DNA from: Theocolax elegans
Taxonomy: Eukaryota > Arthropoda > Insecta > Hymenoptera > Cerocephalidae
Direction of reading: 5' to 3'
DNA: 64,000 nucleotides
Assembly: GCA_026168455.1 (NCBI GenBank)
Contig: CM047425.1
Span: 96,475,580 to 96,539,579 of the forward strand
A program made the position numbers and the translations under genes. Shown piece after piece: positions 24,641 to 36,546 of the stretch; the first letter of the stretch is position 1; each line of letters opens with the position of its first letter. A model generated the notes under the pieces. The model searched no databases. It saw only the letters and a program-made list of their open reading frames with translations, and had not been told where the DNA came from.

Positions 24641-26460
24641 TTTTTTGCCTAATCTTGCGACAAAATTACAAGTTTTAACCTTGATCTTTTATAGAACAAG
24701 TTTAGAAAATTTTTTTTATCGATAAAGTTTTTGTTTTTGTTGATGAACAATTACAATTTATTGATTATGAATAATACCGATATGTAGATAATTATACTTT
24801 GTAATGAAAATACGCGGAGAGAAAAAATTAGAAGCTATATATCCTTTATCTTCAAAAGTATATAAAAAAAAATAATCAGATTGAAATGTTTACTCCTACA
24901 AAAAGGCATGTCGAGCACGTGATTTGTTTGAAACATTTTACCATAATGACATTACAAATTTTATCCATAATATCTAGATACTTTATTTAGAAATTAGCCT
25001 TATCTATGAATTTTACTCATATAAAATTGATCATAATATTAACCCATATAAATTTGATTAACCAAAAGTAAAACAAGCTAGAAATAAGTAATTAATACTC
25101 GTCAATAGACGGTGATGGACTTGTTTTTGCTCTGTAACAGCCAAATTTTTACTGGGAATGGGATGTATGGAAAATGTTGTAGATTTTTAAAATAGCGGTT
25201 CTTGCCTGAAAGCTGAGGAATGCATGGAACAAGGGTACCAGATTTCGTGGGAAAATTCGGTGGTCTGGGGTTTAAACTTCTGAGAAAATCTATTTGCTAA
25301 TTGCTAACATACAATGTCTATATTTCCAGTTCCTTATTTTAGAATAAACAACGTAAATCATACTTGTTAAAAAATTATATACGTATATTACAATTAAAAC
25401 TTTAAAGCATTAGTATTACTAATTCCTTTTTATTATAGTAAAAATGTTTGTTTACATTCGGCATAATTGAAGAACTAATGACTTATATTGAAAAAATTGA
25501 ATGCATCATTACAATCGATACGCACGCGCGGACGGATGCTATTTAAATTTTTTGATTTACGTCGATACTGCCGATTGAATAATGAAAGCGTAACGAGCTG
25601 TCGTCGAAAAATTTTGACAGCGTGCTATTGCCATAAACACTTGTATACGCCTTGGATTGTGCACGCTCACGCATTCGTCATTAAAAACGAAAACCTACCA
25701 GTGGATTTTGCGTTTAACGATTCCGCGGATCGATCGAAAAAAAAAATAAAGGATGTACACTTTAGGTTGTCGAATAAATGGGAGTGCGTCAAATATTTCA
25801 TCGGGAAGTGGCGAAGGCCGGTAAATACGAGTGAAAGCGTTACGGTTTGCCTTTTACCGTAATGTCTTTGCTTGTCCTATTTCACAAAAGGCACTTTCGG
25901 TAAACACGAATATATTTTTCGCGAGAACTTTGATTAGCAAGTTTCTTTCGGCCAGTCTCAGTTGGATAGATCTACTAGACTCTACTGGCAATTCGAAAGT
26001 ATTTATAGTGATACACAAATTTGTACAAATCAAAGTGTACTAAATTATCGAGGTAATTTTGTTTTAAATAACAAATATAAACAACTGCTTATAATTATTG
26101 CTGAGCGTTAAAAGGTTTCCCGAAAGCCGTCATCGTTTAAACATAAATAACTCAGTCTTTAGCACGTATTAAACGCATCGAGAGGGAAGCAATAACCCGA
26201 TAATTAACAATCTTTCTTAGGTGTTGGAGCGAAGGATGTTGTATAAGAATAAGCACATTCGTCGAACAAGGCGTCGATCACCGAGGCCCCGACAACCGTT
26301 GAAACAATACGAAAAAGGTAAAAGAAAAATAAATGATGAGAAAGGAAAGAGCCGCATAATCGTGTGAAACGATATATGCATGTTGCGATCGCAGTTACCG
26401 CGATTCTCGCATGATTAACCAAGAAGATACACCTGTTGCTGTGCTTTTCGGCGCGACTAC
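24641..26460. other. mostly AT-rich stretch
   Basis: AT-rich with slightly GC-richer patches at 25120-25270 and 25500-25960. A 124-codon plus-strand frame at 25488-25862 has no recognisable domain. A second patch at 26200-26470 is also featureless. Confidence 0.45.
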
Positions 26461-26520
26461 CTCGACAATTATGCATATAAGGAAAGATGGGGTAGGGTGA
26501 GCGACAAAGGAACGAGAGAG

Positions 26521-26552
<32 letters not shown>

Positions 26553-26759
26553 TGCGCGGATTGTAAAAGTCGGAGGCGCGTTAAACGTCCCTCTTCTCGG
26601 AAGGAGGCGCTTTAAAATCCTCACGGCAGTGGAGGATGAGACGAAGCCTCCTCGGAGTAATTCAACCAAGGCTCTTTTAGGGGCTCCACTATACTTCCCA
26701 ATCGGTTTCTCCTCTAGACTGAAAAAAAACACACACAAAGACTCGCGAATTCCATTGTG

Positions 26760-26760
<1 letters not shown>
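26461..26760. other. GC-richer island with a GA microsatellite
   Basis: A CpG-richer island beginning with a (GA)14 tract (26525-26552) and bounded on the right by a (TA) tract. Frames on both strands reflect the repeats. Confidence 0.3.
26525..26552. repeat. (AG)14 microsatellite
   Basis: A perfect AG tract. Confidence 0.95.

Positions 26761-26761
<1 letters not shown>

Positions 26762-26804
<43 letters not shown>
26762..26804. repeat. (TA)21 microsatellite
   Basis: A perfect TA tract of 43 bases. Confidence 0.95.
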
Positions 26805-26808
<4 letters not shown>

Positions 26809-27164
26809 TTATATATTATTTTCTAACGTGCGATTTTCAAAATCTACAAGCTATATCGTCCGTTTTTGGATTCTGTGGATCATCGAGGCAATTCTTAAGT
26901 ATCCTTCTATACATCGAGCAGATTTAGGTTTAATGTAATTCAATTTCGTCTAGATATATAATTAATTGGAAAGATTAAAATTATCTGAGCGGCAAGGGAA
27001 GTAAATTTCTGTTAACATCGCGTACTTATTGCCTACTTACAATTATTACAGCAAAAGAATAATAACGAGTAAAATGGCATTTTGTGTCGTAGCTCAAAAA
27101 CTGAAGATAGCGTGAAACGTCGTTAAGCACATTCAGCAATAAGAGAAGCTCGCAGAAGTTGAGA

Positions 27165-27170
<6 letters not shown>

Positions 27171-27198
<28 letters not shown>
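27171..27198. repeat. (GA)14 microsatellite
   Basis: A perfect GA tract. Confidence 0.95.
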
Positions 27199-27201
<3 letters not shown>

Positions 27202-27394
27202 GAGAGACAAGAAACAAGTGGAACGCGAAAGACAAGCCAGGTAGAGGCAAATCTGTGAAATCATTCCCATTGTGAACGCGAGAGAAGACAGGTAATAAAT
27301 ACCTGGACGGGGCCGTGGTCCTGGGACCAACTTGCGGCGCCTCTTTTCGGAGAACGGCCAAGTTTTTCGATTTTTCAGAGGAGAGAGAAAAAGC

Positions 27395-27404
<10 letters not shown>

Positions 27405-27428
<24 letters not shown>
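27405..27428. repeat. (GA)12 microsatellite
   Basis: A perfect GA tract, extended on the left by GA-rich sequence. Confidence 0.95.
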
Positions 27429-28060
27429 AAGAGCACGCAGACTCGCGTGATGCGTACGCGACGAATCTTCGCCGTTCGGTCGCGCCTCTTTATATTCCTT
27501 CTCGCTGTCTAATTTTGCCGTTCTTTCGTAACGAGCTTCTCTTTCTCTCTCCCTCTAGAGGATCGATTTTCAAGGTCCTGATTTGCTTATGAAGCGCCTC
27601 CTCGGTTTTTAAGCCACTATGTGAGTCGGCGATTCGCTACTTTTTAGCCCTGTCGATTTTGACGATAGAAACGTCAGAAGCCTCTTTCTGCTCGTAGATA
27701 TAATATAATACATTTTTATATTCTTTTAAACCTCATTTTTTTGGAATACAAGCATTTTTAAGTGCAAAATTATTTTTAATGGCAAATAATTCCTTCGTGT
27801 AATATTTCACTGAAATATAATATTTTAGGTGAGTGCATAAATGATAAAAACTTTAACTTTACTAGTATGGTAAAATTTTACTTTAACAGTATAATGAAAA
27901 AGTGAAAAACAATGTAATTGTTAAATATTTAAATACCCCTTGTATACAGATGAGGATTACAAAACTACGCAGATTAATATCATCGAAGCTAGTTTTTAGA
28001 ATTGCCTTGATACGACAGTCAATTGAATAAAGAAATTCATTTAAACAAACTGAACTCTCG

Positions 28061-28430
28061 TAATTGTTAAATAAGTCTTAATCTACCGGGGTAGCGAAGC
28101 TTTTTGTAATGCACTTCCTTAATTACCGCCGGGTATACGATCGGCTCGGCGCGGCGCGAGTAGACCGAGATAGCCGGCACACACGTGTTGCGGAAATCGC
28201 CGTCATCCTTGCAAGAGGAAGCGAGACGGGGGTGGGGAGGGGAGGGACATTTTTGCCAGTCTCTTAGTCTGGACATATGCTCGCTGATCGTCGTCACTCC
28301 GTCATGGGATCGCGTCTATCGAGGCCGCGAGTTTACCGCGTATATTCGCACTAGACGTTCTCCGATAGCTTTACCTCTTTTGCATTTCTCGATTGCCTAT
28401 CGGGAATTTTACATTATTCGTTTCCGTTTC
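28061..28430. other. CpG-rich island
   Basis: A CpG-rich block with a 97-codon plus-strand frame and a 76-codon minus-strand frame that starts at GTG, not ATG. No domain is recognisable. It may be regulatory. Confidence 0.2.
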
Positions 28431-28800
28431 TTTCCCGTATTTACTTGGTTGACCATGCATTCTACTTTACTATATTAACTGTACCGAATCTTTTTCAAAA
28501 TGTTCGGATATTGTTTTCTTTTGTGTTTACGTACAACGAGCTAAATGTTTTATGTCACGTTTCTTATAGTGTAAGTCTAATACTCATCTGGCTTTATATT
28601 AGTAAACTAGAAAGAAAACAACAATAAACGACGTAATTAATGATTTTTTAATAATTGAAATGTCAAGTCTTAAATATAGATTTATAAATGTATTTAGAAA
28701 AATTCGTTATTTTTATAAAAATGTATATGGACCGTCGAGAAAATAGAATGCCTATAAGCAAAAGTCCATATTCATCCAAAAAACTTTCTAGAAGGATCGG

Positions 28801-29260
28801 TCGTCTTAGGAAAAAGGATAACAATAACGCATATTCGAAGGAGGGTTGGAGCAAGCCGAAATTCTTTTTTCACACGGGTCTATGGAGCAGAAGAAACCCC
28901 GTTAATAAAGAATTGCATGTTTCGGCTTATCGAAATTCAGCCGCACCTCTAGAGAGTCAGCGCCAAGTGGCCTCTCTTTCGGATAAGCAGCACGTTTCGT
29001 TTTTTCTTCTCTCTTTTCAATCGACCCGTTCGCTCTCTTTCCTCGTGCGAACTTTCGCAATCTGCGACACCCGTCACGGATTTAGACGCACAAAAACAGC
29101 TGTTACTCATTATCTTCCTCTTTCTTTTTTGTCGCCCTCTCGCTCTATCTCTCTCTCTCTCTCTCTCTCTTTCTCTATATCTATCTCTTCCAGTCGCGTC
29201 TCCCCCACATATACGCGCGAGACTAACCTTCTTAATCCCTTCTTCGTTTTGTTTGATTAA
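28801..29260. other. GC-intermediate segment ending in a CT microsatellite
   Basis: A 190-codon plus-strand frame (28688-29260) crosses this segment. Its C-terminal third is Ser-Leu from the CT tract at 29148-29171, its middle has no recognisable domain, and its start lies in AT-rich sequence. It is considered non-coding. Confidence 0.3.
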
Positions 29261-30230
29261 TTATAGTTTCTTAATTTCGCGTTACGTAATGCTGGGAAGA
29301 AACGTGTCGTTCACCGCGCATACTGTTAAATATATGACAATTTATGTATCGACTTGATGCACGTTTACAAGCGATTTTTTTCCCACTATTTTCCACTATT
29401 GAAAACGCAATTGTTTGAAGTCGACGAAGTTATGTTACAAGTATAGATAAAGTTTTTTTCCTAATTTCATAGTTTTTGGGTTAATTACGTTTTTGACGGA
29501 TGATGGATTAAGATTTGGTACGTGATGATTTATTGCCTATTTGCAACGATACATCATTCGTCGTGTTTAACAAGAATCAACTACATTTTATGTAAATTTC
29601 TAGTTTAACAATTATTTTAGTCATTACCACGTCCTCGTTTAATTATTAAAACTATATATTGTACAATATAGCGTTCTCAACCTATTTTATAGTACTCATA
29701 AAGTTGATAAAAAAAATCATCATTAACTTATATCTGCTTAACGTCAATTAGTTGACTATTGTTGAAGAACTATACTTACTGAATGTCTACTTCCTATATA
29801 ACGTGTATTGTAATTATGTTATATTGTTACTAAATTAATCTTTGTAAAACTGCATACTTTTTTTTAGAAATAGGTTACGTTACTTATACTAGGTAGGTAC
29901 AGCATTGTTTGGAGGCTAGAAAGTTAAAAAAATCTGAATTTTAAACGTGATGACTAGAATTACAAAGCAGAGAAACTTATTAAATTTTCAGTATTCTATA
30001 AGAAATCGAATACAAATTCGTCTGTGCAATAAAAATTATTTTAGATTTATAATTGTAAATAAAAAAATACTTTATCGCAAATAAAATATATGTTAACCTC
30101 GAGTTGGAGTCGGTAAATTATTTCAAAATTCAATGTACCTAGAAGCGACTGCGTATATCTCAATAGTAATCGAGTACTATGTAAAATGATTAATCGTTCG
30201 TTAATAGTATGAAAAAAAACCAATATAACC
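29261..30230. other. AT-rich non-coding stretch
   Basis: AT-rich, with no recognisable features. Confidence 0.55.
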
Positions 30231-30640
30231 TTACGGTCACGTTACTTGACGTGTCTCTCAGCCATTTTAATGCAAAGATGCGAAGGAGAGGCGCTCAGGA
30301 GATTTAATTCGGGACGGAATTCGCTCAGTCCTTCTCATCAGAAAATACGAAATTATAATACGAGCCACGGGCGCGTATAGAACCCGCGCGCATAATAAAT
30401 ATTGGGCTTCGGAGAGAAAGAGTAAGCGAGTAAGAGAGAGAGAAAGAGAAAAAGGTAAAGGCGATAAATCACCGCGGCAGCTCTCGGTAGAAAGATCTTT
30501 TTTGATTTCGAGCCGAGGTTTCAAGAGTCATCAGGGAGAGCGAAGAAACGAAGGCGAATGCGCACCGCGCCCTCGGCAAAAGATCTCCATAAGGACCGTC
30601 GCGTATGTGCGCGCGCGGTTTTTAAACGCCAATACTCTTT
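30231..30640. other. GC-richer island with a GA run
   Basis: A CpG-richer block with an interrupted GA run near 30430-30452. Open frames on both strands, none with a domain. Confidence 0.25.
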
Positions 30641-32600
30641 CAGAATTATACTTGGAGGGAAATTTTGAACGTCTGTCGGATGTAAATTCTTGTCGATGTC
30701 CGAGCTTTTCTTCTTTTTTTTTTCTTTCAGAACCGCGTGAGGCCTTTATCTTTTTGTATATAACCAAAGAGAACTCAAAACAAAGTTTGCACTTTAAACT
30801 CGTATACTTGGCATTTCTCGATGTTAACAGGTTGCCACGTCTTGATGTATTTCATATTTTCGATTTTTACGTAAATATAGATATTTAGACCTAACCGTTA
30901 ACAGAATATTTGCATTTCACTTAATTGACAATCTAAGTTACAAACTTAATATAATTATATGTCCATCAATCTTATATTAGCCATGCAAAAAAATAACTAC
31001 TTTTTAATACTGTATATATTATGACCGATAGTTATTATAATATTGAACAAATAAAATACTATAATTAAAAGGATTTTCAAGTTTATCTACTATGCATAAA
31101 AATGATAGAGTTGATTCTTAGTAACGTCTTAATCAGTTCGGGTCGAATGTAACTGTTTCATTATCCAGATTAACTAAGCCTCCTAAGCAGCTTAGACTGA
31201 TTATACCAATGACAGAGCGGATAATTTATTTTCGATGCCAAAACGCATGTGTATACACATATATATATGTGTACTCACGAGATTCCCACGAATATCAAGG
31301 AGTATATGGTAAGAGTTCGCTAGATATTTGAGGTAAACTGTACTTGTCTCTTACCGCGAGTATTTCGCATTTCCGACCGTATCACGCGGTGCCTCGATGA
31401 GTGGACAGCCAATATTTGAGGTGGTGCATAAACATCGGTACTCGAGAAGATGACCGATCGAAATGGACAAGCGTGCCGACAAATCTACCGCTTATATTCT
31501 TTTGACTACTCTTTTCTTACGATATTTTACAATATTTATGTTTGTATGGTACTGCGTCTCTTTCAAGGCCGAATTTATCGATATATTAACTTTTCTTCTC
31601 GTCAAGGTTCATATTTTACGCTGAAACGGTATGCACCGATGTAAAATTTCCATTCAAAGATTCTTAATTGAAGTAAAATATACAATAAGTCTTAACAAAC
31701 TCATAAATTCCAGTAATTTATTAATATATCACATGGTTTCGTGTATATGTATATACCCATACCGACCAATCGTTCTGCGTAAATAACATTCAATTAACAT
31801 TCTCAAATAAATTATTCTAGGTTTGATGAAGTTAACAACGTCGCAAAACTGAAAATTGCTGAAATTCCGGATATAATGATTAGGAAGATACGGGTATTAA
31901 AAAAAATACTGTGACGGGAGAGAAAGAGAGGCGTAATCTAAGAGAGAACGAACCGAGCAAAATAGACTAGACGAGGAGGTCACGGTTCGTGGTAGTGCAA
32001 AGCCGATCTGGTTTTGACCAATGTAAAAAGAAGAAAAATAAAGGGTTAGTCGGTAATTTAGCTTCTCTATCAGGACACCGAGCTAGGGAGAACCGTCTTT
32101 CGTATACCAAGACCACCTTAAACGAGATCGCAACTCGCAGATTGACAAGCTTCTTTTATGAAAGCCTTTCCTACACTTATATTTCAACATATGGATCAAA
32201 CAATTTTCGATGCTACGTCATTTTTTATATTGATTATTAAAGATATATTAATTAGTTTGCATTATATAACAGTTATTGAAAATTCAGCTAGATCTTTTGC
32301 GGGTGTACAAACTCAATGTTTACTCTACCTAAAAAATTTAACATAACTAAAAAAATTAGCAAAAATTTTCATGTATTTTTAATATAACGCCGAATTGTGC
32401 ATGTATATTGCAAATCTTGGTGAAGAAGTTTTCAAAAACCAATACATATTACTTTTTAATGCCTTCTTAAATTCGATTCGTTTCGGGTGGTTATAATTTT
32501 ATCAACTACTTACTAGTGAATTCCTCAAAATAAATGAATCGCTTCAATATGTAATATATTATTCTAATATGAAATTTATTATTCATAATAATTATATCGT
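30641..32600. other. mostly AT-rich stretch
   Basis: AT-rich, with GC-intermediate patches at 31330-31500 and 31910-32150. It contains a perfect 18-bp palindrome at 31255-31272 ('acacatata' and its complement). No gene is recognisable. Confidence 0.5.
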
Positions 32601-32819
32601 GTCCACTTAGCGTTGAAAATGAAACCTCATTCGAGCATATTTCACTTCGAAATAGATATGTTTCGAAAACAACCCTTTTATATTATACTTTTTTTCTCAA
32701 GAAATACTTAATTCTTTCCACCTTTTTGACCGATCAGTTTCAGAGACACGAGCAACCAAAAATTTCATTAAAAATTTTGAAATGATCAATTAATACACTA
32801 ATTAGAAATATTTTTAGCC

Positions 32820-33350
32820 TAAAAACTATATAGATTGTTGTTATAAAGACTACCTTTTCCCAAAATTTCAAGTGGATTATCAAAAACTAGTAAATGGAAT
32901 TGCTTGAAATCATTAGAGTATATAGTCACTGTTATGATCTACCATGATTTTTTTCAGTACTTTCGGTTTCAGAGTTATGATAAGTTTTAAAAATTCAATT
33001 TTTACTGAATAAGTTTAAATCGGAAGTAAAGATGTTTTTATTTTCTACAAATTGCACGGGGCAAAAGTAAAAAAAACATCTGCAATATTAAAAAATTTAG
33101 TTTTAAATTAACAAAAACAAATCTTTTCTCGAATGTGGAAATCCAACAGACAATTTCATGTTCAATCCCAGCAATATTGACCGAGTAGTTTCACAAATAT
33201 GCTGGTATACGTGTAAACACATACACACACATCCATATACGGACATTTTCTAAAAACACTGCATTAACATTGTAGACATGTCAAAACATACTTCTAGCAT
33301 TATTTTAACTGATCGAAAATTTTTACTAGTATAAAGCCTCTTCTAGTAAA
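32820..33350 (+). repeat. AT-rich dispersed repeat, copy 2
   Basis: It carries 'caaaatttcaag' at 32861-32872 and the 17-mer 'aaacatacttctagcat' at 33284-33300 in the same order and orientation as copy 1. It also has a 'gaccgagtagtttcac' block at about 33180-33195 that reappears inverted in copy 3. Confidence 0.6.
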
Positions 33351-33699
33351 AAACACGGAAGTTATATATGTATTACAGAAAAATTAATGTTTATGATTTC
33401 GACAAAGAGAATCACGATTTACAATTATAACCATCATAATGAGATTTTCAAAAAGTAGATGAAGATTTTGTTTGATTCTTTTACAAACACATATAATAAA
33501 ATAAAACAAACAATCAAACAAAATCATAATATACTTTTTGAATTATTCACTGGTAGATGCAGTGAGTGGTCGATAAAATGATATCCATCTATAAATGGGA
33601 TTTGTATAAAAAGTGTGTAATTATGTAACATTTATAGACAATTGTTGTTTGTAAAAATATTCGCTAAACTACAATTTTTTAGAAGTACAAAATATGCTG

Positions 33700-33925
33700 A
33701 CTGGTTCATCAATATTGATTCCTCATAGAGGAAGCTTTGTAATAGTAAAATTTTTTAGAAAATGTCTGTATAGATGTGTGTGTGTGTATGTACGTATACC
33801 ACCGTATTTTCGAAACTACTCAGTCAATATCACCCAGCTTACATGTATAGTTTGCTTTTCACTTTCCGAATTCCGGAAAAGACTTTGGTTATTTATCCCC
33901 CAAATAGTTTATTTTTAAAAAAACT
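33700..33925 (-). repeat. AT-rich dispersed repeat, inverted partial copy 3
   Basis: Reverse-complemented, this segment aligns with about 33115-33340 of copy 2. It gives 'tattgactgagtagtttcg', then a 'ggtatacgta' block, an ACAC run and 'gacattttctaaaa', and joins directly to the 'tttactattacaaa' block. The 17-mer found in copies 1 and 2 is absent, so this copy has an internal deletion relative to them. Confidence 0.55.
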
Positions 33926-33929
33926 TTTG

Positions 33930-33957
33930 ATTTTTGAAAAATTAATTTTTCAAAAAT
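33930..33957. repeat. perfect 28-bp palindrome
   Basis: The left half is the exact reverse complement of the right half 'aatttttcaaaaat'. It lies inside the AT-rich repeat nest, next to the inverted copy. Confidence 0.95.
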
Positions 33958-34663
33958 TTTGATAATATGTTTTTTTATTGGACCAAATGTACTTTATAGA
34001 GAGTAAAAAAAACTATCTACTCAATTTTGGAATGATAAATTATCTGTATTAGTTTTTTTGTTATTAAAAAAAATGATCTTTTTTAAAATATTGTTTATTT
34101 TGGTAATTAATTAATCGAATATTGTTAAAAAAATGAAAGTTGAAAGAACCATCTAATGGAGATAAACTGTCAAAATTTCAAGTAATTATATCGATTAGTT
34201 TTGATTAAAAAAATTAAAATGTGAAAAATAGGGTTTTTATGTCGAACCCTCACATACATTTTGAGAAAGAATAGTCATTTTGGTAGTTTCGATTTCTATT
34301 GTTTTTCAGCTCAAAATATCTATAATTACCTATAAGTTTTTAAGGTAACTCTATCAACAATCGTTTTACTGCACACGCTCATAAAAAAATACGGATAAAT
34401 CTATTAATTTCAGAGAAATTTTCGGTATTTTTTTTACCTATGTTGCCAAACTATCTTTAAAGAAAAAAAGTATTGAAAGTCTTTACTTTAACATAAGCGT
34501 GTATAGGAATCAGGATTTTACGTGATTAATCAAAAAGTTTTGACATAAAGATACTGCACAGGCAATTGAATAACAACATGATTGAAGTTTATGATTTAAG
34601 CTTTCAATTGGTATGTAGAAAAATATAGCAAGCCAAACGATATCTTGAGATATTTATCATTAC

Positions 34664-34683
34664 AAAATAATAAACATAAGAAA
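34664..34683 (+). repeat. target-site duplication, left copy
   Basis: The 20-base sequence 'aaaataataaacataagaaa' occurs here and again at 35120-35139. It flanks the GC-rich insert exactly, as expected for target-primed insertion. Confidence 0.9.
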
Positions 34684-35119
34684 AACCGACACGGCGGCGG
34701 AGTGGCGGAGACGCACCTCGGCCGATCACGAAAGTTAAGCAGCACTGAGTGCGGTTCGCACTTGGATGAGTGACACCATTCTTGTGCGGCTTTCGGGATC
34801 GGTTAGGTGTTTTTCCACACTTCACAACGTGAGCGGAAGGTGTGGAACATTCGGTTTCGGTGTTTGGGCCTACGCAAGGTGACCTGAACATCTAAACAGA
34901 ATGTTTCGATACACCGGCCGTCTCGGGGAAGGTTTTCCTTACAAGGTTTACTCTTCCTCACGGGCATAACCCCGGGCGGATGCGAGACGGTGGGGACCGG
35001 GATGGGAAAAACTGGAATGTCTTCACCCCCACACATAGGTGGTAGGGGTGACCCTGTAAAAACCCGTTTAATAATGGGTATACGGGGTGATGAGCAAAGA
35101 GAATAAAAAAAAATAAAAA
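34684..35119 (+). mobile_element. 5S-rRNA-derived SINE (SINE3-type), 436 bp
   Basis: A GC-rich insert in AT-rich repeat DNA, with an A-rich 3' tail of AAAT-type units (about 35103-35119) and a perfect 20-bp target-site duplication. Its 5' part, about 34711-34800, resembles eukaryotic 5S rRNA: 'cctcggccgatcacgaaag', then 'ttaagcagc', a 'gagtgcggtt' block and 'acttggatgagtgac'. These keep the order and approximate spacing of the 5S internal promoter (box A, intermediate element, box C). The remaining 300 bases are unique to the element and include two stem-loops near the 3' end (arms 'tcaccccc'/'ggggtga' and 'accc'/'gggt'). No protein is encoded: the open minus-strand frames are coincidental. 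By analogy with known 5S-derived SINEs it would be transcribed by RNA polymerase III and mobilised by a partner LINE, which is not visible here. Confidence 0.85.
34731..34774 (+). promoter_or_regulatory. 5S-type internal RNA polymerase III promoter of the SINE
   Basis: 'agttaagcagca' (34733-34744) corresponds to the 5S box A region, and 'cttggatgagtgac' (34761-34774) to the intermediate element and start of box C. In true 5S genes these are bound by TFIIIA. Whether this degenerate copy is still bound is unknown. Confidence 0.6.
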
Positions 35120-35139
35120 AAAATAATAAACATAAGAAA
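35120..35139 (+). repeat. target-site duplication, right copy
   Basis: An exact repeat of 34664-34683, directly after the A-rich tail. Confidence 0.9.
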
Positions 35140-36170
35140 CATTGGTAAAAGACATTCAAAGAGTTTAATATTAATCCTCAATTGACTTCCGAGTGTTAAT
35201 AGACCTACCTTAAGCATTATATATTTTTGTACAAAATGTTTGTTTGTTTATATCTCTGAAAATAATACATCAAATATGTTGAAAAAAATCGTGGAAATAT
35301 TTAAATAATAATAGCATCATGCTGCAAAAATTTTAAAATCATTCATGGATTAGTTTTTTAGAAAAAAATTATAATCTGAAATGTAATTTTTACTAAAATT
35401 TTGTTTACTTATAAAGTAGTCTAATGTGGAACGAATCATATTTTTGAAAAAAATGTTATTAGAAAATCTGAAGAAAATGAAAGATAATTTTTTATGCTAG
35501 TTGATGAAAAATTCAGTTTCATTGTACACAATTTTCTTATAATGAAGAAAAATTTTGTAATATTTGAAACGGAAGCTTATGAATAATATTAATTGAGAAT
35601 TGACGATATGACTTTTATTTTTCTATTTTAATAATTTTTTTATTACATTTTTCATATAGATGTTTACTTTTTTTTCATTAATTTTTTTAGCTAGCTATAA
35701 GTAACTATATACGTTTCAATCAGAAAGGAATAATATTTTTTAAAATGTTATAACATTTCGTTATAAATAATTAAATAATACCATATTTGAGTAATATGTT
35801 GCATATAAGATCGACATGTTAATTTGAGGTAGCTACGTGTCAATTAGCTATCAGCGGTTTTTTACCTGCAACAGTATTGAAAAAATTTAAAAATTGAAAT
35901 GTTAATAATAGTTAGTAAACTTATCATACAGTAATAAATAAGCTTAGGCTAACTAGATTAGTTAAAGCCTAATAACGACAAGCACAAAACATATTTTTAG
36001 TGAAATTTACGATGAAGAATAAATTGTATAATGATTTTCCATAATTTTGTGAGTTGAAAGGTATACATAAGTTCGTAAGGTACATCGATTCATTATTAGC
36101 GCACGAAAAATGCCGTCAAGTAGGAAGAAAATTATGAGGCATCCCTTCTCTCTTCTTTTGTTCGGTCTGA
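35140..36170. other. AT-rich continuation of the repeat nest
   Basis: AT-rich sequence stylistically like the nest on the other side of the SINE, for example a 'caaaaattttaaaatcattc' block before a 'gattagttttt' block. No coding potential. A hairpin with a 3-base loop occupies 35944-35972 (12 paired bases with a 2-base bulge). Confidence 0.4.
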
Positions 36171-36496
36171 GGAACAATAATTGACACCCGTCATTTTTTT
36201 AATCACCATCAGAGAGACCCTCCGAAAAGGCAAAGGCCCATGAAACGAATAAGGCCCCTGTACGAAAGAACGAAGAGGATAAAGTCAAAGAATCCGCGAG
36301 AGGAGCGAGCGTAACACAGCTCCTCCCCGCTTATAAGCGCGCGCGCGGCGATTCTTTGTCTCGGGGATGTATATACGCATTCCGTCGACGCGTAGGAGGT
36401 CCCGAGACGAGGGACGGAGAGAGATTGGCCCCGTGCACGCGAAATTTCGCGCCGATTTTTGCGGTATACGTGCGTGCACGACCTGAGCCCCAAGAA

Positions 36497-36546
<50 letters not shown>

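Larger units (their letters stand above)
27131..27620. other. CpG-richer island flanked by two GA microsatellites
   Basis: Two GA tracts, 27171-27198 and 27405-27428, bracket about 200 bases of CpG-rich unique sequence. A third purine-to-pyrimidine change follows near 27540, where a CT run begins. Open frames here are repeat-driven. GAGA-factor-type binding potential is inferred from the repeat sequence. Confidence 0.35.
32600..34663. repeat. AT-rich repeat nest (direct and inverted copies)
   Basis: A 2-kb block of diverged, related AT-rich segments. A forward copy (about 32820-33350) shares ordered anchors with 11640-12240. An inverted copy (about 33700-33925) matches the forward copy when reverse-complemented, around 'gtagtttc', the '.acacacacat' run and 'gacattttctaaaa'. 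A further segment near 34170 carries the forward anchor 'caaaatttcaag' again. A perfect 28-bp palindrome sits at 33930-33957. Nothing here encodes a recognisable protein. It is probably an accumulation of old non-autonomous elements that was later hit by the 5S-derived SINE. Confidence 0.55.

Noticed and set aside
28688..29260. 190-codon plus-strand frame
   Set aside because: It starts in AT-rich DNA and ends in a CT tract read as Ser-Leu. No domain.
34731..34775. Functional 5S rRNA gene
   Set aside because: Only part of the 5S sequence is preserved, the 5' and 3' stems are not intact, and the segment continues into a SINE body with a tail and target-site duplications.
34604..35159. Minus-strand frames of 65-118 codons across the SINE
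   Set aside because: They are coincidental frames opposite a polymerase III-type element. The A-rich tail reads as Phe/Leu, and there is no protein similarity.
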